Part shown: positions 63,769 to 64,000 of the stretch, in pieces
How positions within the stretch are numbered: the first letter of the stretch is position 1
How the letters are laid out: each line of letters begins with the position of its first letter
Source: Candidatus Thiosymbion ectosymbiont of Catanema sp. Cochon2018
Lineage (GTDB): Bacteria; Pseudomonadota; Gammaproteobacteria; Chromatiales; Chromatiaceae
Reading direction: 5' to 3'
DNA length: 64,000 nucleotides
Assembly: GCA_011392765.1 (NCBI GenBank)
Contig: WYCW01000002.1
Coordinates: 218,917 to 282,916, forward strand
Notes under the pieces: generated by a model
Database searches by the model: none
What the model saw: the letters and a program-made list of their open reading frames with translations, nothing else
What the model was told of the DNA's origin: nothing
Program-made: the position numbers and the translations under genes

Positions 63769-64000
63769 ATGATCCGTGAAGCACCGGCGATGACGATTCG
63801 CCAGAATCTGGGTGAGTTGCTCAACGAGATCCGGTATCGAGGCGATTCGGTCGTCATCACCAAGAGCGGAAAGCCGGTAGCCGCGCTCATCGATATCGAG
63901 CGTTTCGAGCGTCTGCGCACGCTGGACGAAGAATACGCGCGGCTGCGAGGCGATCTGAACCAAGCATTTTCCAAAGTGCCGCCGGACGAGGGCATGGCCG
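63769..64000 (+). CDS. Phd/YefM family antitoxin (3' partial)
   Basis: 77 residues are visible before the window edge: MTIRQNLGELLNEIRYRGDS and VVITKSGKPVAALIDIERFE are the Phd/YefM fold signature, followed by an acidic coiled C-terminus. ATG 63769 has TGAGG upstream. It should bind and autoregulate its operator; the toxin gene, probably PIN or RelE type, would lie beyond the window. Confidence 0.85.
   Translation, partial: MIREAPAMTIRQNLGELLNEIRYRGDSVVITKSGKPVAALIDIERFERLRTLDEEYARLRGDLNQAFSKVPPDEGMA

Overview
The window looks like a chromosomal piece of a GC-rich gammaproteobacterium, plausibly a sulfur-bacterium lineage such as Chromatiales. The support is a single-chain PurL of about 1300 residues, an Hda next to a CDP-alcohol phosphatidyltransferase and the purM-purN pair, ParC, an RNase AM (rnm) gene followed by yciO, and an OxyR with cysteines at positions 199 and 208. 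The genus is inference; no 16S or tRNA gene is present. Housekeeping genes sit as short islands in accessory DNA: conflict systems, toxin-antitoxin (TA) modules, type VI secretion genes and very many palindromic repeats.

Layout. 1-2.2 kb: end of a type VI secretion (T6SS) operon (tssF, tssG). 2.4-3.7 kb: ispD-ispF. 4.5-7.2 kb: Uma2-type nuclease and an AT-richer two-gene TPP-dependent E1 dehydrogenase. 7.6-15.2 kb: parC, two TA modules, purL. 15.4-18.9 kb: RelB/YafQ, rnm, a triplicated 262-bp repeat, yciO. 19.3-27.9 kb: a diversity-generating retroelement (DGR) joined to an iSTAND / MoxR / vWA-SUMF conflict module. 28.2-36.8 kb: oxyR, sfsA, acylphosphatase, arsC, zeta-like ATPase, wrbA, hda, pgsA-like, a heptad-repeat nuclease-like protein, purM-purN. 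37-46 kb: small genes, a TIR-STAND-TPR protein and TA debris. 46.3-51.3 kb: a response regulator and its sensor kinase, the latter split by an IS4-family element. 51.3-58.1 kb: a T6SS effector island (DUF2169, thiolase-like, PAAR-like DUF4150 with a nuclease tail, and three DUF3396 immunity-type genes, two of them broken). 58.1-64 kb: carbamoyltransferase-like ORF, Rpn-family nuclease and more repeats.

The main discovery is the DGR. A 119-bp template repeat (20439-20557, sense on the minus strand, rich in AAC codons) matches the 3' ends of two SUMF/C-type-lectin-like genes (19295-19413 and 21570-21688). In the 74-bp core the copies differ from the template at 13 and 17 positions, and all 30 differences lie at template adenines. 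This is the signature of adenine-specific mutagenic homing. The only reverse transcriptase sequence in the window is a fragment of about 60 codons directly beside the template, without the catalytic YxDD region, so recent activity would need an RT supplied from elsewhere. One target is secreted or exported. The other is a 1158-residue membrane protein with a vWA-like domain, encoded with a MoxR ATPase and a membrane-anchored iSTAND protein. This arrangement suggests a diversified ligand sensor driving a conflict or self-recognition system.

The second theme is non-coding mobile DNA. Several families of short elements begin and end in CTAG. They have conserved ends and changing palindromic cores, and they have repeatedly supplied start codons, stop codons or C-termini to neighbouring genes (ispD, the iSTAND gene, the TIR-STAND gene, a ParE toxin).
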